64,000 bases of DNA from Bacteroidota bacterium. Its GTDB lineage: Bacteria > Bacteroidota > Bacteroidia > Bacteroidales > Prolixibacteraceae. Position numbers and translations under genes: made by a program. The stretch spans positions 89,320-153,319 of the forward strand of contig JAJRSD010000061.1 of the NCBI GenBank assembly GCA_024278975.1, written 5' to 3'. Of this stretch, positions 26,479 through 35,921 are shown one piece after another. The notes under the pieces were generated by a model. It made no database searches. It was not told the DNA's origin and saw only the letters and a list, made by a program, of their open reading frames with translations. Positions within the stretch are counted from its first letter, which is position 1; each line of letters begins with the position of its first letter.

Positions 26479-29400
26479 ATGAAAAAAAAGACAACGCTAA
26501 AGTTTTTGTTTCAGGAGCGCACCATGCTCTTGGCAAAGTTATTATTGGTTGGGATCTTTGTTATTTCTCAACTGGGGGCGATGGCCCAGCAAAAAACCAT
26601 TACAGGTACAGTAGTTGGCGATGACGGTGCACCTATTCCGGGTGTAGCAATTATCGTTAAAGGAACAACTACCGGTTCTGTTACCGACATTGATGGAAAT
26701 TATACCATTCCGAATGTTCCCGACGGTGCAACCCTTGTTGCCTCCTTTGTTGGGATGAAATCGCAGGAAATTGTTGTGGGCAACCAAACAACAATTGGTT
26801 TTACTATGGCTGTTGATGCTATTGGTTTGGAGGAGGTAGTTGCCATTGGTTATGGTACTTCGCGAAAAGAAGACCTTACCGGGGCAATTGTAAATGTGAA
26901 AGCTGAGGAGCTTATTAAGTATCAGCCTGCAAATGTTCAGGAACTACTTCGTTCTGCGGTACCGGGGCTGAAAGTTGGTTACAGTACAAGTGCTAAAAAC
27001 ACCCCGGAATTTCAAATCCGTGGCGACAACACAATTAAATCAAGCGGTTCGGCAGAAGTTGCCGCAAATCGGCCACTTATTGTACTCGATGGAGTTATTT
27101 TTAACGGTGATTTAGCAGAAATAAATGTGAACGACATTGAAAGTATCGATGTACTAAAAGATGCAAGTGCTGCGTCAATTTATGGTTCGCGTGCATCAAA
27201 TGGTGTAATTGTTTTTACTACTAAAAAAGGAGTATTGGGAAAACCTGTTGTTAGGGCAAGTGCAAAGTTAGGTGTTGTAACCGGAGCAAAACGAATCAGT
27301 AGCTTTAAAGCCGGCGACGAAGTAATGGGATGGTTGACTGACATGAATGAGTCTATTAACAGCCTGACATTGGATCCTTGGTCAAAATATGAAAAATATG
27401 AAAACGTTCCTTCGGAATATCAGTCTGATTGGTTATCAGCAAATGGAATACCCGGAGAAACCGATCCTAATGTAATTACCGGTGCCTGGCTCGATGCTTT
27501 TGGCTTTGAGCAGAACGAGAAAGAAAATTATTTGGCAGGTAACGAATATGACTGGCAAGACTGGTTGTTTCAAACCGGGTTACGACAAGATTATGATGTA
27601 AGTGTTTCTGGTCGTACAGATAAAGTATCGTATTACTGGTCGGTAGGGTACATCAATAACGAATCGGTTCAGGTTGACGATAAGTTTTCAACGTTAACTT
27701 CACGTTTAAATCTCGATGTTGCAGTAACCGATTTTTTCAACTTGGGAATAAACGCCAACTTCGCATATCAGGACGAGGGAGACCAACCAATTAGCAATGG
27801 TGGTTATTATACAGCTTCGCCTTACGATATGCCTTGGGAGAATGGTATGCCACAAATAAGAGAAAATTTAAAAACAGCGGGAGCTGGTTCGAACAGAAGT
27901 AACCCGTTTCTTAATCCAGCATACACAACCAGGAAATACGACAGGTATAAATTACTTCCTACCATGTATGCCATATTAAAACTTCCTTATGGCTTTACTT
28001 TTACCTCGAGAATGACAACACGTCTCGACTTTAGAAAAAGATTTTATTACGAAGATAGTGCTAACCCATGGTGGGGTCATGGTGGATATGTAACAAGAAG
28101 GCATAACCAGACATTCGAATGGCAATCGGATAATATTTTAGCATGGAGTAAGGAATTTGGCGAACACCGATTCGAATTCACCGGACTGGTAAATGCGGAG
28201 AAAAATAAAAACTGGTACACTCGTGCAGGAGGTTCAAACTTCTCGCCAACCGAGGCACTCGGATATCATGCTTTGGCTTTTGCCCTTGTACCATCAGTCG
28301 ATTCATACGATGAAGTAGTAACAAGAAATGCCCTGATGGCACGTATTAATTACGCTTTTTCAAATCGTTATAATCTTTCAGCATCAATAAGGCGCGACGG
28401 TTACTCTCGCTTTGGAACAGATAATCTTTATGCAACTTTTCCTTCTCTTTCGGCAGCATGGACAATTACCAACGAAGCTTTTATGGCAGGAAGAAAAGAT
28501 TGGCTTACTTTCCTGAAACTTCGTGTAAGTTGGGGAGTTAACGGAAACAGTAGTGGTATTGGCTCGTATGCAGCTTATGCAACTTTAAGCGATAACAAAT
28601 ACCTCAACTACGACAATGGTTACTTCGTAGCTCCTTACTTATACATTAACAGAATGGCCAACCCGGGACTTTCATGGGAGAAAAATGATGCTTTTAACTT
28701 TGCCTTAGATTATGGTTTCTGGGATGGGCGATTAAGAGGTTCGTTAGATATTTATTCTTCGCAAACAACCGATTTGCTCTTGAATAAAAAACTTCCTATT
28801 GTTACCGGATTCAACGACATTACAACTAATGTTGGTAATTTGAAGAATACGGGATTCGATTTGGGAATCAACACCATCAATTTACAGGGTTCAGATCTTA
28901 TCTGGACAAGTAGCCTGAATTTTTCGTACAACAAGAATAAAATTGTTTCGCTTACCGGAGAGTTGGTCGAACTGACCGATGAAAATGGCAATATATACAT
29001 GGGCGAGCAAGATGACATTGACAACGGATGGTTTATTGGCGAAAACAAAAATATAATCTGGGATTACGAATCGGATGGTGTTTATCAGGTAGAAGAGGCT
29101 GCTGAAGCAGCAAAATATAACCTTTATCCTGGCGATTTCAGGGTAGTCGATCAAAATAACGATGGCGTGCTGAACTCAAAGGATAAAGTATTTCAGGGAT
29201 TAACTCAACCTCCATGGTACATAACTTTCAGGAACGACCTTGAATACAAAGGATTCGATATGGGAGTTGTATTTTTGGCTAAACTGGGTTACTACGGAGG
29301 AACAACATACCCTTTCAATAACCGTCAGGAATACATTAAAAACCATAACTGGTATAATATGGAATACTGGACTCCAAATAATCCGACTAACGATGCTGCA

Positions 29401-29646
29401 AGAATTAACTCAATTAATGTAGCAAATATGACAATTTGGAAATCAAGATCATACCTGCGTTTCCAAAACTTTTCTCTGGGATACACTATTCCAACCGATG
29501 TATTGGAATCGATTAAAGTAAGTCGTGCCCGTATTTCATTTAATATCGACAATGTTGGTGTATTGACAAAATGGGATGAGGGTGATCCAGAATCGATGAG
29601 AGAGATGCCACGAACTTATTCCTTTAGTGTGGACTTTTCATTCTAA
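26479..29646 (+). CDS. susC: SusC-family TonB-dependent outer-membrane transporter
   Basis: Protein of 1055 residues with a signal peptide ending near GAMAQ (about 36). A CarboxypepD_reg domain comes first (TITGTVVGDDGAPIPGVAII, GSVTDIDGNYTIPNVPDGAT), then the plug (EVVAIGYGTSRKEDLTGAIV, RPLIVLDGVIF, NDIESIDVLKDASAASIYGS, RASNGVIVFTTKKG) and a 22-strand barrel ending in YSFSVDFSF. No STN domain is present, so it is not a FecR-linked transducer. It imports oligosaccharides together with the SusD lipoprotein encoded 52 bases downstream. The ligand is unknown; neighbouring mannosidases suggest mannose-containing glycans. Confidence 0.96.
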   Translation: MKKKTTLKFLFQERTMLLAKLLLVGIFVISQLGAMAQQKTITGTVVGDDGAPIPGVAIIVKGTTTGSVTDIDGNYTIPNVPDGATLVASFVGMKSQEIVVGNQTTIGFTMAVDAIGLEEVVAIGYGTSRKEDLTGAIVNVKAEELIKYQPANVQELLRSAVPGLKVGYSTSAKNTPEFQIRGDNTIKSSGSAEVAANRPLIVLDGVIFNGDLAEINVNDIESIDVLKDASAASIYGSRASNGVIVFTTKKGVLGKPVVRASAKLGVVTGAKRISSFKAGDEVMGWLTDMNESINSLTLDPWSKYEKYENVPSEYQSDWLSANGIPGETDPNVITGAWLDAFGFEQNEKENYLAGNEYDWQDWLFQTGLRQDYDVSVSGRTDKVSYYWSVGYINNESVQVDDKFSTLTSRLNLDVAVTDFFNLGINANFAYQDEGDQPISNGGYYTASPYDMPWENGMPQIRENLKTAGAGSNRSNPFLNPAYTTRKYDRYKLLPTMYAILKLPYGFTFTSRMTTRLDFRKRFYYEDSANPWWGHGGYVTRRHNQTFEWQSDNILAWSKEFGEHRFEFTGLVNAEKNKNWYTRAGGSNFSPTEALGYHALAFALVPSVDSYDEVVTRNALMARINYAFSNRYNLSASIRRDGYSRFGTDNLYATFPSLSAAWTITNEAFMAGRKDWLTFLKLRVSWGVNGNSSGIGSYAAYATLSDNKYLNYDNGYFVAPYLYINRMANPGLSWEKNDAFNFALDYGFWDGRLRGSLDIYSSQTTDLLLNKKLPIVTGFNDITTNVGNLKNTGFDLGINTINLQGSDLIWTSSLNFSYNKNKIVSLTGELVELTDENGNIYMGEQDDIDNGWFIGENKNIIWDYESDGVYQVEEAAEAAKYNLYPGDFRVVDQNNDGVLNSKDKVFQGLTQPPWYITFRNDLEYKGFDMGVVFLAKLGYYGGTTYPFNNRQEYIKNHNWYNMEYWTPNNPTNDAARINSINVANMTIWKSRSYLRFQNFSLGYTIPTDVLESIKVSRARISFNIDNVGVLTKWDEGDPESMREMPRTYSFSVDFSF

Positions 29647-29698
29647 TAAGAAGCTAAGTTTATAAATTAATAGATTCTTAACTGAAAAATTAATAATA

Positions 29699-31708
29699 AT
29701 GAAAAAAATAAAAAATATAACAGGGTTGGTATTAATCATCTTACTGACCTTTACAATTTCTTGTAATGATGACTTTTTGATAGAAAAGCCATTATCAACT
29801 TTAAGTCCTGAAAATACGTTTATCGATGCAGCCGGATTACAAACAGCATTAGACGCTGCATTGAAAGGAGTATTTAACCAATGGAATGGAGACAATGAAG
29901 AGTTGTTATTTAATCATAACATGAGTGATGCATCTGTTGTAAGTGCGACTGACAAACCAGATGCTTTTGTTGACTTGAGGAGATATGCAACACCTCAAAA
30001 CTCAAGAGATAATGATGCCGGCCGTACCCGATCGTTTTACGAAGAAAACTACAAACAGATTAAAAGTTGCAACACAGTAATAGATTATATTGACATTCCT
30101 GAATGGGAAGGCGGAGATAACGATGCTGACCGGAATCACCTTTTGGGAAGTGCTTATTTCTTACGTGCATTTTTCTATATGCAATTAACTATGGACTTTG
30201 GAAATGTTGCATTCCCGTTAAATGTTGTTTCTGAGGCAAGGCAAGATTTTAAAGTGTTTTATCAGCAAGGCATTTGGAAACAGATGATTACTGATTTAGA
30301 GTATGCTGTTAAATGGATGAAGCCAAAAAGTCAATTGCCGAGAGGACAGGCAACAAAAGATGCCGCGAGAATGTTGCTCGCTAAGTTTTATATGCTGGAT
30401 GAAAAATTTCCGGATGCCGAGAATTTAATGTCAGAAATGATTCTCGACCCTGAGTCTAGGCTGTTTACTGATGCCGATGTGGACAGAGATTTTGTCAGGG
30501 TTGGAAATAACCTGAATCCGTATGATGGAACATTGCTCGACGGTTTAGACTGCAATCAACCTGCCGATGCCATTAACCTGCTTCACATGGACGAAGGTGC
30601 CCAAAAAACCAGAAACCCAGAAGGTGTTTGGATGGTTGTGAACGAACCGTTTCTTGATGGAAGCCAAGGAAGGTCAGCATCAATACGTGCCTGGGGACCA
30701 AACTTTGTAAGTACCAATAAAGGGGTAAAAGCACCTCCTACAGGAACAAAAACTGGAATGGACATCGCCCAAAACTCCAGATCGAAGCAGATGCATAAAT
30801 GGGGTCGCGGACAAGGATTTGCTCGCGCAACAAACTATTCTCAATACGAAATTTGGAATTTTAAAGGAGAAATCGACAGACAAGATTATCGCCATAAAAA
30901 AGGAAATTGGTTCGATATGGATATGTTAATTTACGATAATCCTGACCTTAAAGGAACCGAGTGGTACGGACAACCTGCCAGACTATGGTACGGCGATGTA
31001 CTTCTTTGCGAAGATTCAATACGTTGCTGGTTCGGATACCCGATGTATAAATTTTATGCTGCAAACCTCGAGTCTCAAATTAAGAGGCAAGACGGAGGAA
31101 AACGTGATATATATATCATGAGAGAAGCAGAAGCCTACCTGATTAGGGCAGAAGCAAGATTTTGGCAAGACAACTTCACCGGTGCTGCCGACGATATTAA
31201 TATAATTCGCCAGCGTGCCAATGCCATTCATATGTACACCGCAGCCGATGTACAGGCAGAAGGCATTGGTGCAATTCTAGACGAACGTTGTCGCGAACTT
31301 TATGGCGAAGAATATCGCCATGACGAAATGGTACGAATGTCAGTTATTTATGCTAAAACAGGAAAATCGTACAAAGGTCACTCATATTCATTATCTGGTG
31401 ACGATATAGAAAAATCACTCTCTGCTGGTAGTTTTTATTACGATAGAATGATGGAAAAAAATAATTTCTTCAGGGAAGAAGTTCCATGGTCAACCTATCC
31501 AACTACAAAATATACAATGGATCCGATGCATATTTTCTGGCCGGTTTACGAGCCTTATTTAATCGGGAATGTTAATAATGTTTTAAACCAGACTACCGGT
31601 TACGATGGTGCTGAAAAAAATGTAGAACCATTGACCCACGTTGTACAACCAGCCGGAAAACCAAACGTTGACCCAATGGAAGCCATTGGTGAACGGGGCG
31701 GAGAATAA
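29699..31708 (+). CDS. susD: SusD/RagB-family glycan-binding lipoprotein
   Basis: Protein of 669 residues with lipobox TISC and the acidic export signal CNDDF right after it. A SusD-like N-terminus (EKPLSTLSPENTFIDAAGLQ, TALDAALKGVFNQWNGDNEE) and tetratricopeptide-like helices (LLGSAYFLRAFFYMQLTMDF, ATKDAARMLLAKFYMLDEKF) are clear, as is the C-terminal RagB signature (EAYLIRAEARFWQDN, ILDERCRELYGEEYRHDEMV). It is longer than the usual 500-550 residues, with a central insertion around residues 290-400. It caps the SusC barrel and delivers glycan. A strong terminator lies just downstream. Confidence 0.95.
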   Translation: MKKIKNITGLVLIILLTFTISCNDDFLIEKPLSTLSPENTFIDAAGLQTALDAALKGVFNQWNGDNEELLFNHNMSDASVVSATDKPDAFVDLRRYATPQNSRDNDAGRTRSFYEENYKQIKSCNTVIDYIDIPEWEGGDNDADRNHLLGSAYFLRAFFYMQLTMDFGNVAFPLNVVSEARQDFKVFYQQGIWKQMITDLEYAVKWMKPKSQLPRGQATKDAARMLLAKFYMLDEKFPDAENLMSEMILDPESRLFTDADVDRDFVRVGNNLNPYDGTLLDGLDCNQPADAINLLHMDEGAQKTRNPEGVWMVVNEPFLDGSQGRSASIRAWGPNFVSTNKGVKAPPTGTKTGMDIAQNSRSKQMHKWGRGQGFARATNYSQYEIWNFKGEIDRQDYRHKKGNWFDMDMLIYDNPDLKGTEWYGQPARLWYGDVLLCEDSIRCWFGYPMYKFYAANLESQIKRQDGGKRDIYIMREAEAYLIRAEARFWQDNFTGAADDINIIRQRANAIHMYTAADVQAEGIGAILDERCRELYGEEYRHDEMVRMSVIYAKTGKSYKGHSYSLSGDDIEKSLSAGSFYYDRMMEKNNFFREEVPWSTYPTTKYTMDPMHIFWPVYEPYLIGNVNNVLNQTTGYDGAEKNVEPLTHVVQPAGKPNVDPMEAIGERGGE

Positions 31709-31714
31709 AAACTT

Positions 31715-31752
31715 TTCTCATCTGATGCTTAAACATCAGATGAGAATTTTTT
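31715..31752 (+). terminator. Intrinsic terminator after susD
   Basis: Perfect 13-base stem TTCTCATCTGATG / CATCAGATGAGAA (31715-31727 and 31734-31746) with a 6-base loop, followed by six T residues. Confidence 0.92.
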
Positions 31753-31819
31753 AATTCGGTATTAGTTAGTATTATAATATTCCTGTTGGAGTATTATTTT
31801 AGTTTGGTTAGTAAACAGT

Positions 31820-31853
31820 AAAGATGCCTGTTAACCGATAGGCATCTTTTTTT
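31820..31853 (+). terminator. Second intrinsic terminator-like hairpin between susD and the FG-GAP gene
   Basis: AAAGATGCCT (31820-31829) pairs with AGGCATCTTT (31840-31849) across a 10-base loop, followed by more T residues. It comes 70 bases after the first terminator and 44 bases before the next gene, so it may instead be a 5'-leader attenuator of the FG-GAP gene. Confidence 0.75.
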
Positions 31854-31896
31854 ATAAAATTTAATATTCATCTAACCCAATCAAAATCAATAAAAA

Positions 31897-33819
31897 ATGA
31901 AAATCACTTTTATCTCTCTTATTATTGCTCTATTTTTTTCAGCTTGTAAAAGCGATAAAAATGAAACCGATACTTTAATCCGTATTGAATACAATAACCC
32001 GGAACTTACCGTAGATTTAGCCGTTGGACTTTGGGCATGGCCTTTACCGTACGATTACGACAAAGATGGTGACCTCGATTTGCTGGTAAGTTGCCCCGAC
32101 AAACCCTACAATGGAATCTGGTTTTTCGAAAATCCCGGAGGCAGCAAAAATCCGGTATTCAAACCGGCAGTAAAAATTTCCGATGCAATAAAAAATATTC
32201 AGATTTCGTATGTAAACAACAAACCCAAAATACTTACGCCCTACGTTGAGTATTCAGATTTCTTTGCTTCGGGAAACTGGAAGCAGGATTCGATATATGA
32301 TGATAAAAACTTCGACAAAGAGATAGTAAAAATACGTGCCGACCAATGGAAATACGTTGATTACGAAAACGATGGAGATATTGATATAATTGTTGGACGT
32401 GGCGAGTGGGGCGATTATGGCTGGGACAATGCTTTCGATAGTCTCGGAAACTGGCAAAACGGACCACTACACGGTTATGTCTATTTAATCGAAAATGTAA
32501 ACGACAAATACAATAAACCGGCTAGAATAAAAGCCGGTGGAGAAGATATTGACGTTTTCGGAATGCCAACACCAAACTTTGCCGATTTTGATAACGATGG
32601 TGACCTCGATTTGATATGCGGTGAATTTCTCGATGGGTTTAACTATTTCGAGAATATTGGAACCCGTGAAAAACCAGTTTATGCAAATTCTCAGCGACTC
32701 TCAAATAATGGTGTCGAAATTTCGATGGATTTACAAATGATTACCCCAACTTCGGTTGACTGGGATGGTGACGGCGACATTGACCTGATTGTTGGCGACG
32801 AAGACGGAAGGGTTGCCTTTATCGAAAACATCGGAAATATTATTGAAGGAGTACCACAATTTAAGCAGCCGGAATACCTAAAACAGCAAGCTGAATTTGT
32901 AAAATTTGGGGCACTCGTTACCCCGGTTAGCGTTGATTGGGATAACGACGGCGATGAGGATATAGTTTGCGGAAGCTCTGCAGGATATGTCGGATTTATT
33001 GAAAATTTAAATGGAGAAAATCCCCCCAAATGGGCTGCCCCGGTAAAACTGAAAGCAGACGGTAAAACAATACGTTTTCAGGCCGGAATAAATGGTTCGA
33101 TTCAAGGTACTGCCGAAGCAAAATGGGGATATACAACTATTAGTGTTGCCGATTGGGATGGCGATGGGCTGAATGATATACTTGCCAACTCAATTTGGGG
33201 TAAAGTTGAATGGTTCAGAAATACCGGTTCAAAAAAATCTCCCGTATTAACTTTTATGGGTGGCGTAAATATCGACTGGGGAGCCGAGCCTGCTAAAAAA
33301 CCGGAATGGAATTGGTGGAATCCGGAAAAGGGAAAATTTGTTACACAGTGGAGAACAACTCCGTATGCCATCGACTGGAACAAAGATGGAATGACAGATT
33401 TAGTAATGCTCGACAACGAAGGATATCTGGCACTATTCCAACGATTTAATAAAAATGGAGAGCTATTTATTCATCCCGGAAGCCGATGTTTTATCGATGC
33501 TTCAACAGGAGAACCCCTTCGGTTAAACGATAGAGAAGCTGGACACAGTGGACGACGTAAGTTCTGTTTTACCGACTGGGATAACGATGGTGACATAGAT
33601 TTACTGGCAAACAGTAAAAATGTTGAACTATTTGAAAACATTGGAGAGAAGGATGGAACTATAATCCTTAAAAACAGGGGTAACATTCTTTCTACCAAGT
33701 TAGCAGGACACACAACAAGTCCGACAGTTGTTGATTGGAACAACAATGGTAAACCCGATCTGTTAATTGGAGCTGAAGACGGACATTTCTATTATTTACC
33801 AAACAATTTTAATAAATAA
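31897..33819 (+). CDS. FG-GAP/VCBS repeat lipoprotein, copy 2
   Basis: Protein of 640 residues with lipobox FSAC (about residue 17). Nine calcium-loop motifs are visible: DYDKDGDLDL, DYENDGDIDI, DFDNDGDLDL, DWDGDGDIDL, DWDNDGDEDI, DWDGDGLNDI, DWNKDGMTDL, DWDNDGDIDL and DWNNNGKPDL. It shares order and flanking text with the copy at 18496 (for example PPKWAAPV versus IPKWAAPE, and AKWGYTTI versus PKWGYTTI). A surface beta-propeller with glycan-binding or structural function is inferred; no enzyme motif is known to me. It precedes the second BNR gene by 6 bases. Confidence 0.88.
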   Translation: MKITFISLIIALFFSACKSDKNETDTLIRIEYNNPELTVDLAVGLWAWPLPYDYDKDGDLDLLVSCPDKPYNGIWFFENPGGSKNPVFKPAVKISDAIKNIQISYVNNKPKILTPYVEYSDFFASGNWKQDSIYDDKNFDKEIVKIRADQWKYVDYENDGDIDIIVGRGEWGDYGWDNAFDSLGNWQNGPLHGYVYLIENVNDKYNKPARIKAGGEDIDVFGMPTPNFADFDNDGDLDLICGEFLDGFNYFENIGTREKPVYANSQRLSNNGVEISMDLQMITPTSVDWDGDGDIDLIVGDEDGRVAFIENIGNIIEGVPQFKQPEYLKQQAEFVKFGALVTPVSVDWDNDGDEDIVCGSSAGYVGFIENLNGENPPKWAAPVKLKADGKTIRFQAGINGSIQGTAEAKWGYTTISVADWDGDGLNDILANSIWGKVEWFRNTGSKKSPVLTFMGGVNIDWGAEPAKKPEWNWWNPEKGKFVTQWRTTPYAIDWNKDGMTDLVMLDNEGYLALFQRFNKNGELFIHPGSRCFIDASTGEPLRLNDREAGHSGRRKFCFTDWDNDGDIDLLANSKNVELFENIGEKDGTIILKNRGNILSTKLAGHTTSPTVVDWNNNGKPDLLIGAEDGHFYYLPNNFNK

Positions 33820-33825
33820 ATATTT

Positions 33826-34851
33826 ATGAAAGCCTTATTATTTACAGGAATTTTAGCTCTTATTATTGGAGCATGTTCACAAAAACAGACGTTAGAAAAT
33901 GTAAAGGTGGTCGAACTCTCTTCGGAGTTTATTTATACCGATGCTCCTTTCCCAAAATGTCATGCATCAACAATTATCGAAACTGATAAAGGGCTGATGG
34001 CATCGTGGTTTGGCGGAACCAACGAAAAAAATAAAGATGTTTGCATCTATATTTCAACAAAAAAAAATAACAGTTGGAGTGCTCCGCAATTAGTTGCCGA
34101 CGGAGTTATTAACGACTCTCTCCGTTATCCGTGCTGGAATCCTGTTCTTTTCAATAAGAATAATGGTGATATTGTTCTCTATTATAAAGTTGGGCCAAGT
34201 CCGCGCGAATGGTGGGGTTTATATAAAACATCAACCGATAACGGACAGTCGTGGTCGGACGCAGTAAAAATTCCCAATAACCTTTTGGGACCAATTAAAA
34301 ATAAACCGGAGCAGTTGCAAAACGGAACAATTTTGTATCCCACAAGGTTCGAAACACGCAAAGCATGGACAGTTTATGTTGAAAAATCGGATGATGATTT
34401 AAAGAATTGGCAAAAAACAGATATTGATAATAATGGTTTTAATGCAATTCAGCCAACTATTCTTTTTTACGATGGCGGTAAAATTCAGATGCTTTGCCGC
34501 AGCAAAGAGCATAAAATTGTTGAAACATGGTCTGACGATAATGGAGATACATGGACTCCGCTGCAAGCCACTTCGCTGGTAAATAATAATTCAGGAATCG
34601 ATGGTGTTACAACAGACACTAAACTGCAACTTTTAGTTTGTAATCCTATCGAAAAAGGGCGACACAAACTTTCGTTATTTGCATCGTACGATGGCAAAAA
34701 CTGGAAGGAGCTGATTGTTTTGGAAAATCAGGGAAAGGGTACTGAATTTAGCTACCCGGCAATTATTGAAGGCAGCGATGGAACTATTTATATTACCTAC
34801 ACTTATAACCGGGAGAGAATAAAATTTGTTCACATAGAAGTTACCGAATAG
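33826..34851 (+). CDS. BNR_2 (sialidase-fold) lipoprotein
   Basis: Protein of 341 residues with lipobox IGAC. It matches the compact BNR_2 type: CHASTIIETDKGLMASWFGG, then CWNPVLFNKNNGDIVLYYKV, with Asp-box-like STDNGQSW and SDDNGDTW and the late segment KGTEFSYPAIIEGSDGTIYI. It lies between the FG-GAP gene and an aldolase of the N-acetylneuraminate lyase family, which makes release of an acidic or keto sugar plausible, but many BNR_2 proteins are not sialidases. It probably anchors to the outer membrane. Confidence 0.85.
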   Translation: MKALLFTGILALIIGACSQKQTLENVKVVELSSEFIYTDAPFPKCHASTIIETDKGLMASWFGGTNEKNKDVCIYISTKKNNSWSAPQLVADGVINDSLRYPCWNPVLFNKNNGDIVLYYKVGPSPREWWGLYKTSTDNGQSWSDAVKIPNNLLGPIKNKPEQLQNGTILYPTRFETRKAWTVYVEKSDDDLKNWQKTDIDNNGFNAIQPTILFYDGGKIQMLCRSKEHKIVETWSDDNGDTWTPLQATSLVNNNSGIDGVTTDTKLQLLVCNPIEKGRHKLSLFASYDGKNWKELIVLENQGKGTEFSYPAIIEGSDGTIYITYTYNRERIKFVHIEVTE

Positions 34852-34968
34852 AAAAACCCATCAACAAAAATTATAAAATGAAACGAGCATGATAATATTT
34901 ATAACACAGGGGAATGATTATGTAGCGAGTTCCATGTGTTACCTTAAAAAATAAACAATTATAAACAC

Positions 34969-35895
34969 ATGAAAAAAAAATTGGCAGCTCCGTTAAAAGG
35001 AATTATAGTACCGCTGGTTACACCCTTGATTGATAATAATACAATAGACATCGAGGGTTTTAAAAAATTGATTGAACATACAATTTCCGGCGGAGTACAC
35101 GGAATATTTGTGTTAGGAACTACCGGCGAATTTGCCAGCATCAGTTATAAATTGCGTGAAGAATTAATTGAACAAACCTGTAAAATTGTAAACGGAAGAG
35201 TACCTGTTCTTGTGGGAATTGCCGATTCATCTTTTCCAGAAAGTGTAAATTTAGCAAATAAAGCAGCAGAAAATGGTGCCGATGCAGTTGTTTTAACACC
35301 TCCCTACTATTTTAGGTTGGGGCAAACAGAACTCTTAGAATATTTAAAACATATTATGAGTCAGATACCACTTCCGCTTTTCTTGTACAATATGCCGGCA
35401 CAAACTAAAATTTCATTTGCCCCCGAAACGGTAAAGAAAATTAGCGAAATACCCGGAGTGGTTGGAATAAAAGATAGTTCGGCAGATTTACCATATTTTA
35501 AGCAGGTTCAATATGCATTAAAAGATAAAAAAGATTTTACATTTATGGTTGGTCCCGAGGAAATAATGTCCGATTTTGTTCTTGCCGGAGGACACGGTGG
35601 CGTAAACGGAGGAGCAAATATGTTTCCCAAATTATATGTTAATTTGTACAATGCATCTGTTAATCGCGATTTTGAAAAAATTAAAGAGTTACAACAAAAA
35701 GTAATTCAAATAAGTAGTACAATTTATAAGGTTGGCAACTATAATTCAAGCTTTCTAAAAGGGGTAAAATGTGCTCTGTCGGTTATGGGAATTTGCAGCG
35801 ATTTTATGGCAGAACCATTTCATCGGTTCAGAGAACCTGAGCGTATGAAGATTAAACAAATTCTGAAAGATTTAAATTATCAGGAATTATTATAA
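34969..35895 (+). CDS. DapA/N-acetylneuraminate lyase family class I aldolase
   Basis: Protein of 308 residues with a TIM barrel and all class I features: substrate carboxylate motif LGTTGEFASIS, the catalytic tyrosine in LFLYNMPAQTKISF, and the Schiff-base lysine in GVVGIKDSSADL. Members cleave or form 2-keto acids such as N-acetylneuraminate, 4-hydroxy-tetrahydrodipicolinate or 2-keto-3-deoxy sugar acids. In this place, after a sialidase-fold lipoprotein and before a sodium symporter, cleavage of an imported keto-sugar acid is more likely than lysine synthesis. No signal peptide, so it is cytoplasmic. The next gene follows after 26 bases. Confidence 0.88.
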   Translation: MKKKLAAPLKGIIVPLVTPLIDNNTIDIEGFKKLIEHTISGGVHGIFVLGTTGEFASISYKLREELIEQTCKIVNGRVPVLVGIADSSFPESVNLANKAAENGADAVVLTPPYYFRLGQTELLEYLKHIMSQIPLPLFLYNMPAQTKISFAPETVKKISEIPGVVGIKDSSADLPYFKQVQYALKDKKDFTFMVGPEEIMSDFVLAGGHGGVNGGANMFPKLYVNLYNASVNRDFEKIKELQQKVIQISSTIYKVGNYNSSFLKGVKCALSVMGICSDFMAEPFHRFREPERMKIKQILKDLNYQELL

Positions 35896-35921
35896 TTTTT
35901 TAATCCATTCAAAAAATAAAT

